Shown one piece after another: positions 1 to 7,901 of a DNA stretch of 64,000 nt; the first letter of the stretch is position 1; each line of letters opens with the position of its first letter. Source of the DNA: Blastococcus capsensis (GTDB lineage Bacteria; Actinomycetota; Actinomycetes; Mycobacteriales; Geodermatophilaceae). The notes beneath the pieces were generated by a model that was given only the letters and a program-made list of their open reading frames with translations, was not told where the DNA came from and made no database searches. Made by a program: the position numbers and the translations under genes. The stretch covers positions 1 through 64,000 of the forward strand of contig NZ_JASNNW010000010.1 of assembly GCF_030165005.1 (NCBI RefSeq). The letters are read 5' to 3'.

Positions 1-513
1 GGCGATCACCGCCGGATCGGTGTCCCGCCCGGTGACGGCCACCTCGGCGGCGATCGCCCGAGCACGGGGCCAGTCCAGCCGCCCCAGGCACAGCTGCGCA
101 TAGGTGGCCGGCAGCACGGTGGTCAGCACCTCGGCGTGCTCCAGCAGGGTGACAGCCGCCGCCCGGCTGCAGTTCTGCACCAGCGCCAGCTCGTCGGGCA
201 CGAACTCACTGACCCCCGCGGGGCCGACCGCACCCGCGCCCTCCCCACCGGGTAACGGGTCCGGCGGCGCCGGGCGGGCCGCGGCCAGATCCATCACCAG
301 CTCCGCCCGCAACGCCGCCAACTGCGCCTCGGCCACCACAATCTGCTGGAGCAGCGCCGCCGCCTCACCCGCGCTCCGCCGGGCCGGCAACCACGCCGAC
401 AACGGCTCCCCCAACCGCGGCAGCGGATCAGGATCGGCCAGCTCCCACTCCGAAGGCACGTCACCGACCGGCATCACGGTCACCCCGACCGCGAACCCCA
501 CACCCGACGACAT
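1..513 (-). CDS. DUF222-domain protein (HNH endonuclease family), N-terminal part only
   Basis: The frame is open from an ATG at 513 to the first base of the window, so 171 codons are seen and the C-terminus lies outside. The visible part looks like the DUF222 domain: an Ala/Leu/Gln-rich helix (residues about 53-75, with AEAQLAALRAEL), then FVPDELALVQNCS and a helical stretch ending GRLDWPRARAIAAEV. Members of this family, very abundant in Geodermatophilaceae and mycobacteria (13E12-repeat-like), normally carry an HNH nuclease motif at the C-terminus, which cannot be checked here. The start was chosen because upstream codons in frame contain no better start. Role unknown; possibly a mobile or repeat-derived nuclease family. 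Confidence 0.8.
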   Translation of the reverse strand, partial: MSSGVGFAVGVTVMPVGDVPSEWELADPDPLPRLGEPLSAWLPARRSAGEAAALLQQIVVAEAQLAALRAELVMDLAAARPAPPDPLPGGEGAGAVGPAGVSEFVPDELALVQNCSRAAAVTLLEHAEVLTTVLPATYAQLCLGRLDWPRARAIAAEVAVTGRDTDPAVIA

Positions 514-793
514 GCCACGACCATAGGGACGGGGTCTGACACTTTTCCGCCGCTCCTGACGACACCGCCCAGAAGCGCTCCCGATCGCCGCACGGCTGTC
601 CCTGGACGGCAGCGACGGCCATCGCCGTGGACATCTGCGGCTCACGCCATGTCGGGGACGGAAGTCCCCGTACAGCCCTGTAGTCCGCTTCGGGGCGCAG
701 CGGGACGGCACGGGCACGCACCGGGAGACTGGGCCGTGGCTCCTCAGCGGTCCGCCGGGAACCGCCGGCCGACCCTCCGGGGAGGATGGACCC

Positions 794-1318
794 GTGCCCG
801 ACAAGCCACTTCCCGATGTGATCGCCCCGGGCCTGGACGTGCTGTTCTGCGGCATCAACCCGTCGCTGATGTCGGCCGAGCTCGGCCACCACTTCGCCCG
901 GCCGGGCAACCGGTTCTGGCCGGCCATCCACCTGGCCGGGCTCACGCCGCGGCGGTTGCAGCCGGTCGAGGACCGAGAGCTGCTGCGCTACGGGCTCGGC
1001 GTGACCAACGTCGTCGACCGGCCGACCCGGACCGCGGCCGAGCTCTCCGGCGACGAGCTGCGCGCCGGCGCCGAGGCGCTGGAGCGGCTGGTGGCCCGGT
1101 ACCGGCCGCGGGCGCTCGCCGTCCTCGGGATAACCGCCTGGCGGGAGGGCTTCGGCCGGCCGAAGGCCCGGATCGGCCTGCAGCCCGAGCAGGTGGGCGG
1201 TGCCGACACCTGGGTGGTGCCGAACCCCAGCGGGCTCAACGCCCACTTCCAGCTGCCCGACCTCGCGCGCGTCTATCGCCGGCTGCGGCCCGACGCCGCC
1301 GCGGGCAGCGGGTGCTGA
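794..1318 (+). CDS. mug: G/U mismatch-specific DNA glycosylase
   Basis: A 174-residue protein of the Mug/TDG branch of the uracil-DNA glycosylase superfamily, which removes uracil (and ethenocytosine) from mismatches in base-excision repair. The N-terminal active-site motif is seen as CGINPSLMSAELGHHFARPG (Asn of GINPS is the catalytic position in Mug), and the C-terminal minor-groove motif as VPNPSGLNAH. GTG start at 794 with GGAGGA at 781-786. Length matches the family (about 165-180). It converges on the YciI gene and the two coding regions overlap by 83 bases at their 3' ends, an unusually long tail-to-tail overlap. Confidence 0.9.
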   Translation: MPDKPLPDVIAPGLDVLFCGINPSLMSAELGHHFARPGNRFWPAIHLAGLTPRRLQPVEDRELLRYGLGVTNVVDRPTRTAAELSGDELRAGAEALERLVARYRPRALAVLGITAWREGFGRPKARIGLQPEQVGGADTWVVPNPSGLNAHFQLPDLARVYRRLRPDAAAGSGC

Positions 1319-1589
1319 CCCGACCGACGACGGCGCTCGACGGCCGGATCGTCCACGCAGTGACCAGGCCTTCGACGACGTACGGATCCTGGGCCACGAA
1401 GCGCTCGACCACCTCGCGCGGCGCCGTCCAGATCAGCAGCGCCCGGTCGTAGGGGTCGGGGAGCGCACCGGCCGGCAGGAGCTCACCCCGTTCGTGGGCC
1501 GCCCGGGCCAGGTGCAGGTGATCCGCGCGCAGCGCGCCCCGCCGCTCCAGGTAGTCCTCGGCCAGCGCGTACTCGAGCACCAGGTGCAT
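1236..1589 (-). CDS. YciI family protein
   Basis: A 117-residue protein with the YciI (dimeric alpha/beta barrel, YCII) pattern: opening MHLVLEYALAEDY, middle HLHLARAAHERGELLPAGAL, and the diagnostic end FVAQDPYVVEGLVTAWTIRP. The conserved His/Asp residues of the family (H in the LHLARAA stretch and D of DPY) are present. Function in the family is poorly known; some members are muconolactone-isomerase-like. The ATG at 1589 fits the family N-terminus; the frame stays open further upstream but that part overlaps the divergent flavodoxin-like gene. The last roughly 25 residues (Arg/Ala-rich) extend past the usual end and overlap mug. Confidence 0.75.
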   Translation of the reverse strand: MHLVLEYALAEDYLERRGALRADHLHLARAAHERGELLPAGALPDPYDRALLIWTAPREVVERFVAQDPYVVEGLVTAWTIRPSSAVVGRVSTRCPRRRRAAAGDRRARGRAAGSGR

Positions 1590-1631
1590 GCCGCCACTCC
1601 ACACCCGCAGCGCCGCGGGGTGCGGGGCGGG

Positions 1632-1646
1632 CACAATGCCGGGGTG
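1632..1646 (+). promoter_or_regulatory. Leaderless promoter -10 box for the flavodoxin-like gene
   Basis: CACAAT (1632-1637, a TANNNT-like hexamer) lies 6 bases before the GTG at 1644, the spacing expected if transcription starts at the G of the start codon. No ribosome-binding site is seen before the GTG, which supports leaderless translation. Confidence 0.4.
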
Positions 1647-2084
1647 CCTCGCCTTCTGGTCGTCCACCACACTCCGTCGCCGGCCCTGCAGGCCGTCCTG
1701 GAGGCGGTCAAGGAGGGCGTGGCGCTGGTCGACGACGTGGAGCTGGTGCTCCGTCCCGCGTTGTCCGCCGGCCCGGCCGACCTGCTCGCCGCCGACGGGG
1801 TGCTGCTGGGCACGCCGGCGAACATCGGCTACATGTCCGGTGCGCTCAAGCACTTCTTCGACACCGTCTACTACCCCTGCCTGGAGGCGACGGTGGGGCG
1901 GCCGTTCGGGGTGTACGTGCACGGTTCCGACGACACGGCCGGAGCGCTGCGGAGCATCGAGCGGATCACCGGCGCCCTGCGATGGAAGCAGGTGGCCGCA
2001 CCGCTGAGCCTCACCGGTGCGCCGGGGACTGCCGACCTGGAGGCCTGCCGCGAGCTGGCGGCCACGGTCGCGGTCAGTCTCTGA
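1644..2084 (+). CDS. Flavodoxin / NAD(P)H-dependent FMN reductase family protein
   Basis: A 146-residue flavodoxin-fold protein. Seen: strand 1 and phosphate loop VPRLLVVHHTPSPALQ (TPSPA replacing the usual TxT/SxTG loop), then ADGVLLGTPANIGYMSGALK, the FMN isoalloxazine loop typical of flavodoxin-like oxidoreductases, and FFDTVYYPC. GTG at 1644 was taken as start because it falls directly at the conserved first strand. It likely binds FMN and uses NAD(P)H; the substrate is unknown. Divergent from the YciI gene, with only 54 bases between starts. Confidence 0.75.
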   Translation: MPRLLVVHHTPSPALQAVLEAVKEGVALVDDVELVLRPALSAGPADLLAADGVLLGTPANIGYMSGALKHFFDTVYYPCLEATVGRPFGVYVHGSDDTAGALRSIERITGALRWKQVAAPLSLTGAPGTADLEACRELAATVAVSL

Positions 2085-2135
2085 GGGCCGGGGAGCCGCC
2101 CCGCCGGGCAGACGTGCGGGCCCGGTGGTCCGCGG

Positions 2136-2372
2136 TCACCAGCGCAGGGGATGCGTGGACCGCGAGTGCGCGGTCCGGCAGGCGCGGCAGTTGCCCCACG
2201 AGACGATGCACAGCGGGGTCGTGGGTCCACCGCACTCGGGGCACTCCACCGACTGCCCGGCGCTGTCCCGCGCCTCGCTGACGGCGCGGCTGCGCTCCTC
2301 GTGGATGGTTTCGTCGCCCCGGCAGGGACAACCGAGATGGGCTTCCGCGCAACGTCCGACGTGGTGGGTCAA
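2136..2372 (-). CDS. Small zinc-ribbon protein (78 aa)
   Basis: Not a known named family to me. Reading from a TTG at 2372, which has GAGGA about 7 bases upstream, the protein is 78 residues with two cysteine groups: RCAEAHLGCPC near the start and CPEC...LC...CRAC later (ECPECGGPTTPLC and WGNCRACRTA). The second group is a plausible zinc ribbon. No ATG or GTG exists in frame before residue 42, and the upstream residues look protein-like, so I prefer the TTG; a 37-residue form from GTG 2249 is the alternative. It lies downstream of cspA beyond a strong hairpin, in a very G-rich stretch. Confidence 0.55.
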   Translation of the reverse strand: MTHHVGRCAEAHLGCPCRGDETIHEERSRAVSEARDSAGQSVECPECGGPTTPLCIVSWGNCRACRTAHSRSTHPLRW

Positions 2373-2518
2373 GGGTCGTCCTCGGGTCGTGCCGGGCGGT
2401 CCGCCTGCGGTCGCCGGTGGCTGCCCCCGGGGGCAGCTGCGCCCGGGGGGAGGAACGCGAGAGGGGGGGCCGGGCCCCCGCCCCGGGGCCGCCGCGGCCC
2501 GGGGGGGGTGAACGGGCT

Positions 2519-2551
2519 GAGGGGCCACGGCGCAGCGCGCCGTGGCCCCTC
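2519..2551 (-). terminator. Perfect 14-bp hairpin after cspA
   Basis: Arms 2519-2532 (GAGGGGCCACGGCG) and 2538-2551 (CGCCGTGGCCCCTC) pair over 14 bp around a 5-base loop. It starts 14 bases after the cspA stop on the minus strand. There is no T-run afterwards, as is common for terminators in high-GC actinobacteria. Confidence 0.6.
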
Positions 2552-2565
2552 TCGTCAGGCGATGA

Positions 2566-2769
2566 TCAGAGCGGGCGGACGTTCTCCGCCTGCGGGCCCT
2601 TCTGGCCCTGCGTGACGTCGAACTCGACCTGCTGGCCCTCGTCGAGGGACTTGTAGCCGTTGCCGCTGATGGCGGAGTAGTGGCAGAAGACGTCGGCGCC
2701 GCCGCCGTCCTGGGCGATGAACCCGAAGCCCTTCTCCGCGTTGAACCACTTAACAGTGCCCTGAGCCAT
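2566..2769 (-). CDS. cspA: Cold-shock protein (CspA family)
   Basis: A 67-residue single cold-shock domain that binds single-stranded nucleic acid as an RNA chaperone. RNP1 is KGFGFIAQD (residues 13-21) and RNP2 is VFCHYSAI, with Cys where Val is usual (VFVHYSAI). The sequence begins [18 protein letters not shown], diagnostic of the family. The frame is full length. About 115-250 bases of non-coding sequence lie upstream, consistent with the long 5' leaders of csp genes, although no cold-box was identified. Confidence 0.95.
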   Translation of the reverse strand: MAQGTVKWFNAEKGFGFIAQDGGGADVFCHYSAISGNGYKSLDEGQQVEFDVTQGQKGPQAENVRPL

Positions 2770-3016
2770 GTCGTTCTTCTTCCGTGCTGGGAGGTGACCG
2801 CACAGGTACGTACCGGGTGCGGGGCCGCCGCACCGACCGGCAGGACCGAGAGGAACGTCAGGCAGAGACGACTGCGGACGTCCAAGAACGAAAGCAGAGG
2901 CGCAACAGCGACCAGGCAGGACTGTACCCCCTCACCGGTCCGTAGCGGTAGACCGGATGTGGCGGGGCCTCTTCACGGGTGAGGCCGACCCGGCCGGCCG
3001 GGCAGCATCGCCGGGC

Positions 3017-3200
3017 ATGACCACGGGTACCGGGCGAACCGGGCTGGGTGCACGACGCCATCCGGTGGCACGTCCACCCGCTGGGAGGTGGCCGGACGGG
3101 TGCGCGGCCGGCCTACCTGAGAGGCGAGGTCCTCCACGGCGACGACCGGGGGTTCGTCGCCGACTCGGGACTGGACGCGGTGGCGCAGTACGGGCTGTGA
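3017..3200 (+). pseudogene. Remnant of a GH13 alpha-amylase-like gene
   Basis: From ATG 3017 the frame gives MTTGTGRTG, then a frame change near 3040-3047 continues as WVHDAIRWHVHPLGGG, closely like the conserved start of actinobacterial GH13 proteins (xWxxxAIWWHVYPLGF). After a jump over the barrel region it reads VLHGDDRGFVADSGLDAVAQYGL, resembling a later motif of the same family (VHGDY..FV..SGLDTVTQYEL), and stops at 3200. So both ends of about 60 residues are left of an enzyme of over 400. The match is from memory of the family, not from a search. Confidence 0.45.
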
Positions 3201-3329
3201 GAGGGAACTGGAGCGTGCCCGACGGCGGGAACTTCTGCTGGCTGGACGTGGCGCCGGCCCGTCACGGGGACGTCGTCGGGGGCCACGAGCACGCCTTCCG
3301 CGGCGGCGGCTGGCCGCCGCGGACCGTGT

Positions 3330-3521
3330 TCAGCGGGCGGCCAGGCGCTTCACCGAGCTCACCACGTACATCACCGAGAGCACGAAGAACAGCGCCCCCA
3401 CCGCCGCGCGCACCTGGTCGTCGGTGACCGGAGCCCGCCGGGCGACCGGTCCCGCCACGGCGTCGGCCACGGTCGCGCGCCAGCCCTGGAGGCCGGCCTT
3501 TCCCAAGGAGATCGCATCCAT
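3330..3521 (-). CDS. Small membrane protein (63 aa)
   Basis: A 63-residue protein with a single predicted membrane helix near the C-terminus (VGALFFVLSVMYVVSSVKRL), a positively charged end and an amphipathic N-terminal half (GKAGLQGWRATVADAVAGPV). ATG at 3521 is the natural start. I do not recognise a named family. It stands alone in a region with gene debris on both sides, and the clean hydrophobic segment is the main reason to accept it. Confidence 0.5.
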   Translation of the reverse strand: MDAISLGKAGLQGWRATVADAVAGPVARRAPVTDDQVRAAVGALFFVLSVMYVVSSVKRLAAR

Positions 3522-3803
3522 GGCCGGTCCCTACCCCGGGGCCGTCGCGGATAGCCACGACCACCGGACGCAACACCGCGTACGTCGATGCCGCCAGGGC
3601 GGGCAGCGACCTCTCTGGCACGACGTCGTCCCGGAGGTCGCGGGGTCGGCCGCGTGCTGGTGGTCGACCCGCTCAGGTACGGCGACTCCGACCCGTCGGG
3701 GGAGTGGCACAGGCCTGGCCACCACCGCCACCGACCGGCCGGCCCGACGTCGTGGCCGAGGCGGTCCTGCGGCTGGGGGAGCGTGCCTGATCGGATGGCC
3801 GAC
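3522..3803. other. Stretch without a convincing gene
   Basis: No intact coding region is seen on either strand. Short protein-like pieces (for example VGRVLVVDPLRYGDSDPSG and DVVAEAVLRLGERA in different + frames) suggest old coding sequence broken by frameshifts, but no family could be named. Confidence 0.4.
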
Positions 3804-3830
3804 GTGTACCCGGCCCGGCGTGCCGGGTAG
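3804..3830 (+). promoter_or_regulatory. SigB/SigF-type promoter of pspC-like gene
   Basis: GTGT (3804-3807), 17-base spacer, GGGTAG (3825-3830), 10 bases before the ATG at 3841. It fits the GTTT-N15-17-GGGTA consensus known for SigF/SigB stress sigma factors in actinobacteria; the -35 match is partial. Confidence 0.4.
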
Positions 3831-3840
3831 AGGGCGGAGC

Positions 3841-4023
3841 ATGAGATCTGCACTGGTCAGACCACGCTCGCAGAAGGTCATCGCCGGGGTGTGCGCCGCC
3901 CTGGCCAACCGGTTCGGCCTCTCCCGGGGGTTGGTGCGGTTCGGGTTCGTGCTCTTCGGTCTCTTCGGGATCGGTGAACTCGTCTACATCATCCTCTGGT
4001 TCATGATCCCCAAGGAGGGCTGA
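3841..4023 (+). CDS. PspC-domain membrane protein
   Basis: A 60-residue protein that is almost entirely a PspC domain: basic start RPRSQKVIAGVCAALANRFGLS, then VRFGFVLFGLFGIGELVYIILWFMIPKE, forming the typical helical hairpin ending in a short basic/acidic tail. PspC proteins sit in the cytoplasmic membrane and respond to envelope stress. GGCGGAG lies just before the ATG. A stress-type promoter overlaps the leader, consistent with envelope-stress control. Confidence 0.85.
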   Translation: MRSALVRPRSQKVIAGVCAALANRFGLSRGLVRFGFVLFGLFGIGELVYIILWFMIPKEG

Positions 4024-4094
4024 CCGGGGTCCGGGACGGGCGGGCCGGCTGTGATTGGCTGTCGGCCGTTCCGCCCGTCTGCGAAGGGACCGCG

Positions 4095-4871
4095 ATGTCG
4101 CTGCTGTCGGATCTGGCCGAGGCGCTGGTCACCGCGCGGATCGAGGTCGTCGACCTCACCGCGCCGCTGTCGGCGGAGACGCCGACCATCCAGTTGCCCG
4201 AGCAGTTCGCCCAGACCGCCCGGTTCGAGCTGGAGGAGCTCAGCCGGTACGACGACCGCGGCCCGGCCTGGTACTGGAACAACTTCCGCACCGGTGAGCA
4301 CACCGGGACCCACTTCGACGCGCCCAACCACTGGGTCACCGGCCGGGACGGCGACGACGTGGCGTCGGTGCCGGCTGCCCGGCTGATCGCGCCGGCCGCC
4401 GTCCTCGACTTCTCCGCGCAGGCCGCGGAGAACGCGGACTTCCTGCTCGAGGTCGAGCACGTCCGGGCGTGGGAGGCCACCCACGGGCCGCTGCCCGAGG
4501 GCGGTTGGCTGCTCTACCGCACCGGCTGGGACGCGCGCTCGGCCTCGCAGCAGGAGTTCCTCAACGCCGACGAGACCGGGCCGCACACCCCCGGGCTGTC
4601 GCCGGCCTGCGCGCGCTGGCTGGCCGAGGAGTCCCCGGTGCTGGGGCTCGGCGTGGAGACGGTGGGCACCGACGCCGGCGCGGCGCACTCGTTCGACCCG
4701 CCGTTCCCGTGCCACGCGGCGCTCATGGGCAGCGGGAAGTACGGGCTCACCCAGTTGCAGAACCTCGACCGGCTGCCGCCGACCGGCGCGCTGATCGTGG
4801 CCGCCCCCCTGCCGATCGTCTCCGGGTCGGGCTCGCCGTCACGGGTGCTGGCGTTGGTCGACCGGGGATGA
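4095..4871 (+). CDS. Cyclase family protein (kynurenine formamidase-like metal hydrolase)
   Basis: A 258-residue member of the cyclase/KynB family (PF04199). The metal-binding motif HTGTHFDAP (consensus HxGTHxDAP) is at residues about 73-81, and a later VGLGVETVGTDAG matches the second conserved region (IxxDTxSID-like). These enzymes hydrolyse amides or lactones using Zn or Mn. Its stop overlaps the start of the TPP enzyme (ATGA, 4868-4871), so the two are translationally coupled and probably act in one degradative pathway: the hydrolase opens a substrate and the TPP enzyme decarboxylates or condenses a 2-oxo acid. Confidence 0.85.
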   Translation: MSLLSDLAEALVTARIEVVDLTAPLSAETPTIQLPEQFAQTARFELEELSRYDDRGPAWYWNNFRTGEHTGTHFDAPNHWVTGRDGDDVASVPAARLIAPAAVLDFSAQAAENADFLLEVEHVRAWEATHGPLPEGGWLLYRTGWDARSASQQEFLNADETGPHTPGLSPACARWLAEESPVLGLGVETVGTDAGAAHSFDPPFPCHAALMGSGKYGLTQLQNLDRLPPTGALIVAAPLPIVSGSGSPSRVLALVDRG

Positions 4872-6517
4872 GCCGCGCGCGGCGGACGGTGGCGCACGCG
4901 GTCGGGGAGGCGCTCGTCCGCAGTGGCATCGACACGGCTTTCGGGGTCGTCGGTTCGGGCAACTTCGTGGCGACCAACGCCATGGTCGCCGCCGGCGCCC
5001 GGTACGTCGCCGCCCGGCACGAGGGCGGAGCGGCCACGATGGCCGACGCCTACGCCCGCACCAGCGGCCGGCCGGCGGCGCTCACGCTCCACCAGGGCTG
5101 CGGGCTGACCAACGCGCTGACCGGCATCACTGAGGCGGCGAAGAGCCGCACCCCGCTGGTCGTGCTGACGGCCGAGGCGACCGCGCCGCGCTCGAACTTC
5201 TTCGTCGACCAGCCGGCGCTCGCCCAGGCCGTCGGCGCGGTGCCGGTGCGGGTGGCCTCACCCTCGGATGCGGCCGTGCAGGCGGCTGCGGCGGTGGCCA
5301 CCGCGCGGGACGAGCGGCGCACCGTCGTGCTGAACCTGCCGCTGGACGTGCAGCAGCAGGACGCCGGGGACGCCGCCGGAGTGGCCGGCCCCCCGCGGGC
5401 GCTGCCGACGGCCGACGCGGGTGAGCTCGACCGGCTCGCCGACGCCCTCCGGGCGGCGAGGCGCCCGGTGTTCGTGGCCGGCCGGGGATCGCGCGGCCCC
5501 GGTTCCCGCGCCGCGTTGGAGGCGCTGGCCGACCGCTGCGGTGCACTGCTGGCGACCTCCGCGGTGGCCAAGGGGTTGTTCCGGGGAAGTGACTGGGACC
5601 TCGACGTCTCCGGCGGGTTCGCCACGCCGCTGGCCGCCGAGCTGATCTCCGGCGCCGACCTGATCGTCGGCTGGGGCTGCGCGCTGAACATGTGGACCAT
5701 GCGGCACGGACGGCTGATCGCCGACGGCGCCGTGGTGGTGCAGGTCGACGACGAGGCCGGCGCGATCGGCGCGCAGCGCGCGGTGTCCTTCGGGGTGGTC
5801 GGGGACGTGCGCGGCGTGGCCGGGGCCGTGACGGCGCGCCTTGGCGACGCCCGGCCCACCGGCTACCGGACCGCGGAGGTCCGGGAGGCGCTCACCCGGC
5901 GGCGGCGCTGGCGGGACGAGCCCTTCGCCGACACGGGCGACGAGCAGCGCATCGACCCGCGCACCCTCACCGTCGCGCTGGACGACCTGCTCCCCGCGGA
6001 GCGGGTGGTCGCCGTCGACTCGGGCAACTTCATGGGCTACCCGAGCATGTTCCTCGACGTCCCCGACGAGCACGGCTTCTGCTTCACCCAGGCCTTCCAG
6101 TCGGTGGGCCTGGGCCTGGCGACCGCGATCGGCGCCGCCCTGGCCCGGCCCGACCGGCTGCCGGTCGCGGCCCTGGGCGACGGCGGCGCGCTCATGGGCG
6201 CCGCGGAGCTGGAGACCGTCGTCCGGCTGGGCCTGCCCATGGTGGTCGTCGTCTACGACGACGCCGGCTACGGCGCCGAGGTGCACCACTTCGGCCCGGA
6301 CGGGCACCCGCTGGACACCGTCCGCTTCCCCGAGACCGACTTCGCCGCCATCGGTCGCGGGCACGGGTACGCGGCGGTCACCGTGCGGCGCCCGGCGGAC
6401 CTGGACGGCGTCGCGGCCTGGTTGGCCGGACCCCGGTCGGCGCCGCTGCTCGTGGACGCCAAGGTCACCCGGGAGGAGCCGTCGTGGTGGCTGGAGGAGG
6501 CGTTCCGGGGCCACTGA
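4868..6517 (+). CDS. Thiamine-pyrophosphate-dependent enzyme (acetolactate synthase/benzoylformate decarboxylase superfamily)
   Basis: A 549-residue protein with three domains: TPP_N (about 10-165) containing the catalytic Glu motif RHEGGAATMADAYAR and GCGLTNALTG; a central domain (about 190-310) with PVFVAGRGSRG; and the C-terminal TPP domain (about 370-530) with GDGGALMGAAELET. The expected NN after GDG is replaced by DDAG in VVVVYDDAGYGAE, as in several unassigned members of this superfamily. The substrate cannot be told. ATG 4868 overlaps the upstream cyclase stop. Confidence 0.85.
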   Translation: MSRARRTVAHAVGEALVRSGIDTAFGVVGSGNFVATNAMVAAGARYVAARHEGGAATMADAYARTSGRPAALTLHQGCGLTNALTGITEAAKSRTPLVVLTAEATAPRSNFFVDQPALAQAVGAVPVRVASPSDAAVQAAAAVATARDERRTVVLNLPLDVQQQDAGDAAGVAGPPRALPTADAGELDRLADALRAARRPVFVAGRGSRGPGSRAALEALADRCGALLATSAVAKGLFRGSDWDLDVSGGFATPLAAELISGADLIVGWGCALNMWTMRHGRLIADGAVVVQVDDEAGAIGAQRAVSFGVVGDVRGVAGAVTARLGDARPTGYRTAEVREALTRRRRWRDEPFADTGDEQRIDPRTLTVALDDLLPAERVVAVDSGNFMGYPSMFLDVPDEHGFCFTQAFQSVGLGLATAIGAALARPDRLPVAALGDGGALMGAAELETVVRLGLPMVVVVYDDAGYGAEVHHFGPDGHPLDTVRFPETDFAAIGRGHGYAAVTVRRPADLDGVAAWLAGPRSAPLLVDAKVTREEPSWWLEEAFRGH

Positions 6518-6547
6518 CCCGGCTGGCGGTGACCGTCCGTCCCCGCG

Positions 6548-7318
6548 TCACGGCCAGCCCTGCTCGTCCAGCGGCGTCACCGTGACCTGGGGGAGCACCA
6601 GGTTGCCCGGTGCGGCGACGATCCAGGCGACGAGGTCGGCGACCTGCTCGGGTCCGAGTGCCTCGCGGCCGGTTCGCTGCGGGTCGGCCGGGTCGGCCGG
6701 GTCGGTCGTCCGGCGCTCCGCCGGCTCCCAGGCGCCCCACGAGGTCGCCATCGCCCCGGGGTAGAGCACGCATGCGCGGATGCCGTGCGGCCGGCCCTCG
6801 GCGGCGAGGGCCTGGGTGAAGCCGGTGAGCGCGAATTTCGACGAGCAGTAGGCCGCCGCCGATGCCCAGCCGCGCAGCCCGGCCACCGAGGAGACGTTGA
6901 CGATCGTGCCGCCGCCGGCGCGGCGCATGTGCGGGAACACCGCCTTGCTCAGCACGAACGGAGCGCGGAGGTTCACGGCGAGGACGCGGTCCCAGTCCTC
7001 GACCGTCGTGGCCTCGACGGTGCCGGGGACGTCGGTGCCGGCCGCGTTGACCAGGACATCGACCCGTCCCCACCTGGCGACCACCTCCGCGACCGCGGCC
7101 TGCGCCGGGGCCGCGCCGGCCAGATCCACCGGCCGGCTCAGGGCCGATCCGCCGCTGCGCCCGATGTCCTCCGCCAGGCCGGCCAGATCGCCGGCGTCGC
7201 GTGCCAGGAGTGCCACCCGGTAGCCGTCGCGTGCCAGCCGGTGCGCCACCGCCCGCCCCAGCCCGCTGCTGGCGCCGGTGACGACCGCCACCCGCCGGTC
7301 GTCACCGGTGTCCGCCAT
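6548..7318 (-). CDS. SDR family oxidoreductase
   Basis: A 256-residue classical short-chain dehydrogenase. Cofactor motif TGASSGLGRAVA (residues about 15-26), NAAG (about 91-94), catalytic Ser in VSSVAGLRG, and YCSSK (the active-site YxxxK) follow in the right order and spacing. Arg residues after the first glycine motif (LLARDAGDL) suggest NADP(H). The C-terminal part, rich in Asp/Pro/Thr before LGPEQVADLVAWI, matches SDRs whose substrate is unknown. Divergent from nothing; it reads towards the TPP gene and converges with it, 30 bases apart. Confidence 0.9.
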   Translation of the reverse strand: MADTGDDRRVAVVTGASSGLGRAVAHRLARDGYRVALLARDAGDLAGLAEDIGRSGGSALSRPVDLAGAAPAQAAVAEVVARWGRVDVLVNAAGTDVPGTVEATTVEDWDRVLAVNLRAPFVLSKAVFPHMRRAGGGTIVNVSSVAGLRGWASAAAYCSSKFALTGFTQALAAEGRPHGIRACVLYPGAMATSWGAWEPAERRTTDPADPADPQRTGREALGPEQVADLVAWIVAAPGNLVLPQVTVTPLDEQGWP

Positions 7319-7349
7319 GTGATCCTCCGACCGTTCGTGGAGCGGGCGG

Positions 7350-7823
7350 TCAGCGCCGCCCAGCCGGGTCGAGCAGCCGGTCGAAGACCAGTCCGGTGCC
7401 CTGCGCCTGGACGTACTTGTCGGCGACGTCGATCGCCCAGTCGCGCGCCGACCACCGGGTGGGGTGGTAGAGCCCGAGCGCGGTGTTGAGCAGCACGTCG
7501 CCGGTGTACACGGTGGCGAAGACCGTGTTCACGGCCTTCTGCCCGCGGAGGCCCTTCAGGGCAGCGATGCCGTAGGCGGTGCCCCACATCATGCCCAGCG
7601 AGAAGTGCGTCGCGTAGTTCAGCCGCCGACGGCCCTGCGGCGTCTCCGGATCGATGGGGGTGACCTTCTGGGCGAAGTCGGCCGGTGCGTAGCTCTCGCT
7701 CCGCTGGGTGAGCGGCATCTCGACGAACTTCTGGAAGGCCGTCATCACGACGGTTCCCGCGAGGCCGGCGAGGACGCCGCGCCCGATGACCCCGGCGGTT
7801 GATGTGCGTCTGTTGGCATGCAT
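7350..7823 (-). CDS. Membrane protein of unknown function (DUF1440-like)
   Basis: A 157-residue protein with an N-terminal hydrophobic segment (GRGVLAGLAGTVVMTAFQKF), a second around YATHFSLGMMWGTAYGIAALKG and a third around VFATVYTGDVLLNTALGLYHP. The pattern GxLAGLAGTxVMTAFQKxVEMPL is common in small actinobacterial membrane proteins related to YagU/DUF1440; the assignment is tentative. A good stress-type promoter with a very short leader lies directly upstream, so it probably belongs to the general stress regulon. It is divergent from the alpha/beta hydrolase at 7902. Confidence 0.7.
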   Translation of the reverse strand: MHANRRTSTAGVIGRGVLAGLAGTVVMTAFQKFVEMPLTQRSESYAPADFAQKVTPIDPETPQGRRRLNYATHFSLGMMWGTAYGIAALKGLRGQKAVNTVFATVYTGDVLLNTALGLYHPTRWSARDWAIDVADKYVQAQGTGLVFDRLLDPAGRR

Positions 7824-7832
7824 CCGTGATCC

Positions 7833-7857
7833 CTACCCGCCGAGGTTCCGTGGACAC
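7833..7857 (-). promoter_or_regulatory. SigB/SigF-type promoter of the DUF1440-like gene
   Basis: On the minus strand GTGT (7854-7857), exactly 15 bases, GGGTAG (7833-7838). The predicted start of transcription is only a few bases before the ATG at 7823, so the mRNA would be nearly leaderless. Confidence 0.55.
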
Positions 7858-7901
7858 CCCGACCGCCGGATGAGACCGGCGGCCCCGGGTAGGGAGGCCG
7901 C

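Noticed and set aside
7892..7897. GGGTAG upstream of the hydrolase at 7902 and others at 35704 and 49252
   Set aside because: The expected GTT/GTGT box is missing at 14-17 bases; listed only as weak in the gene entries.
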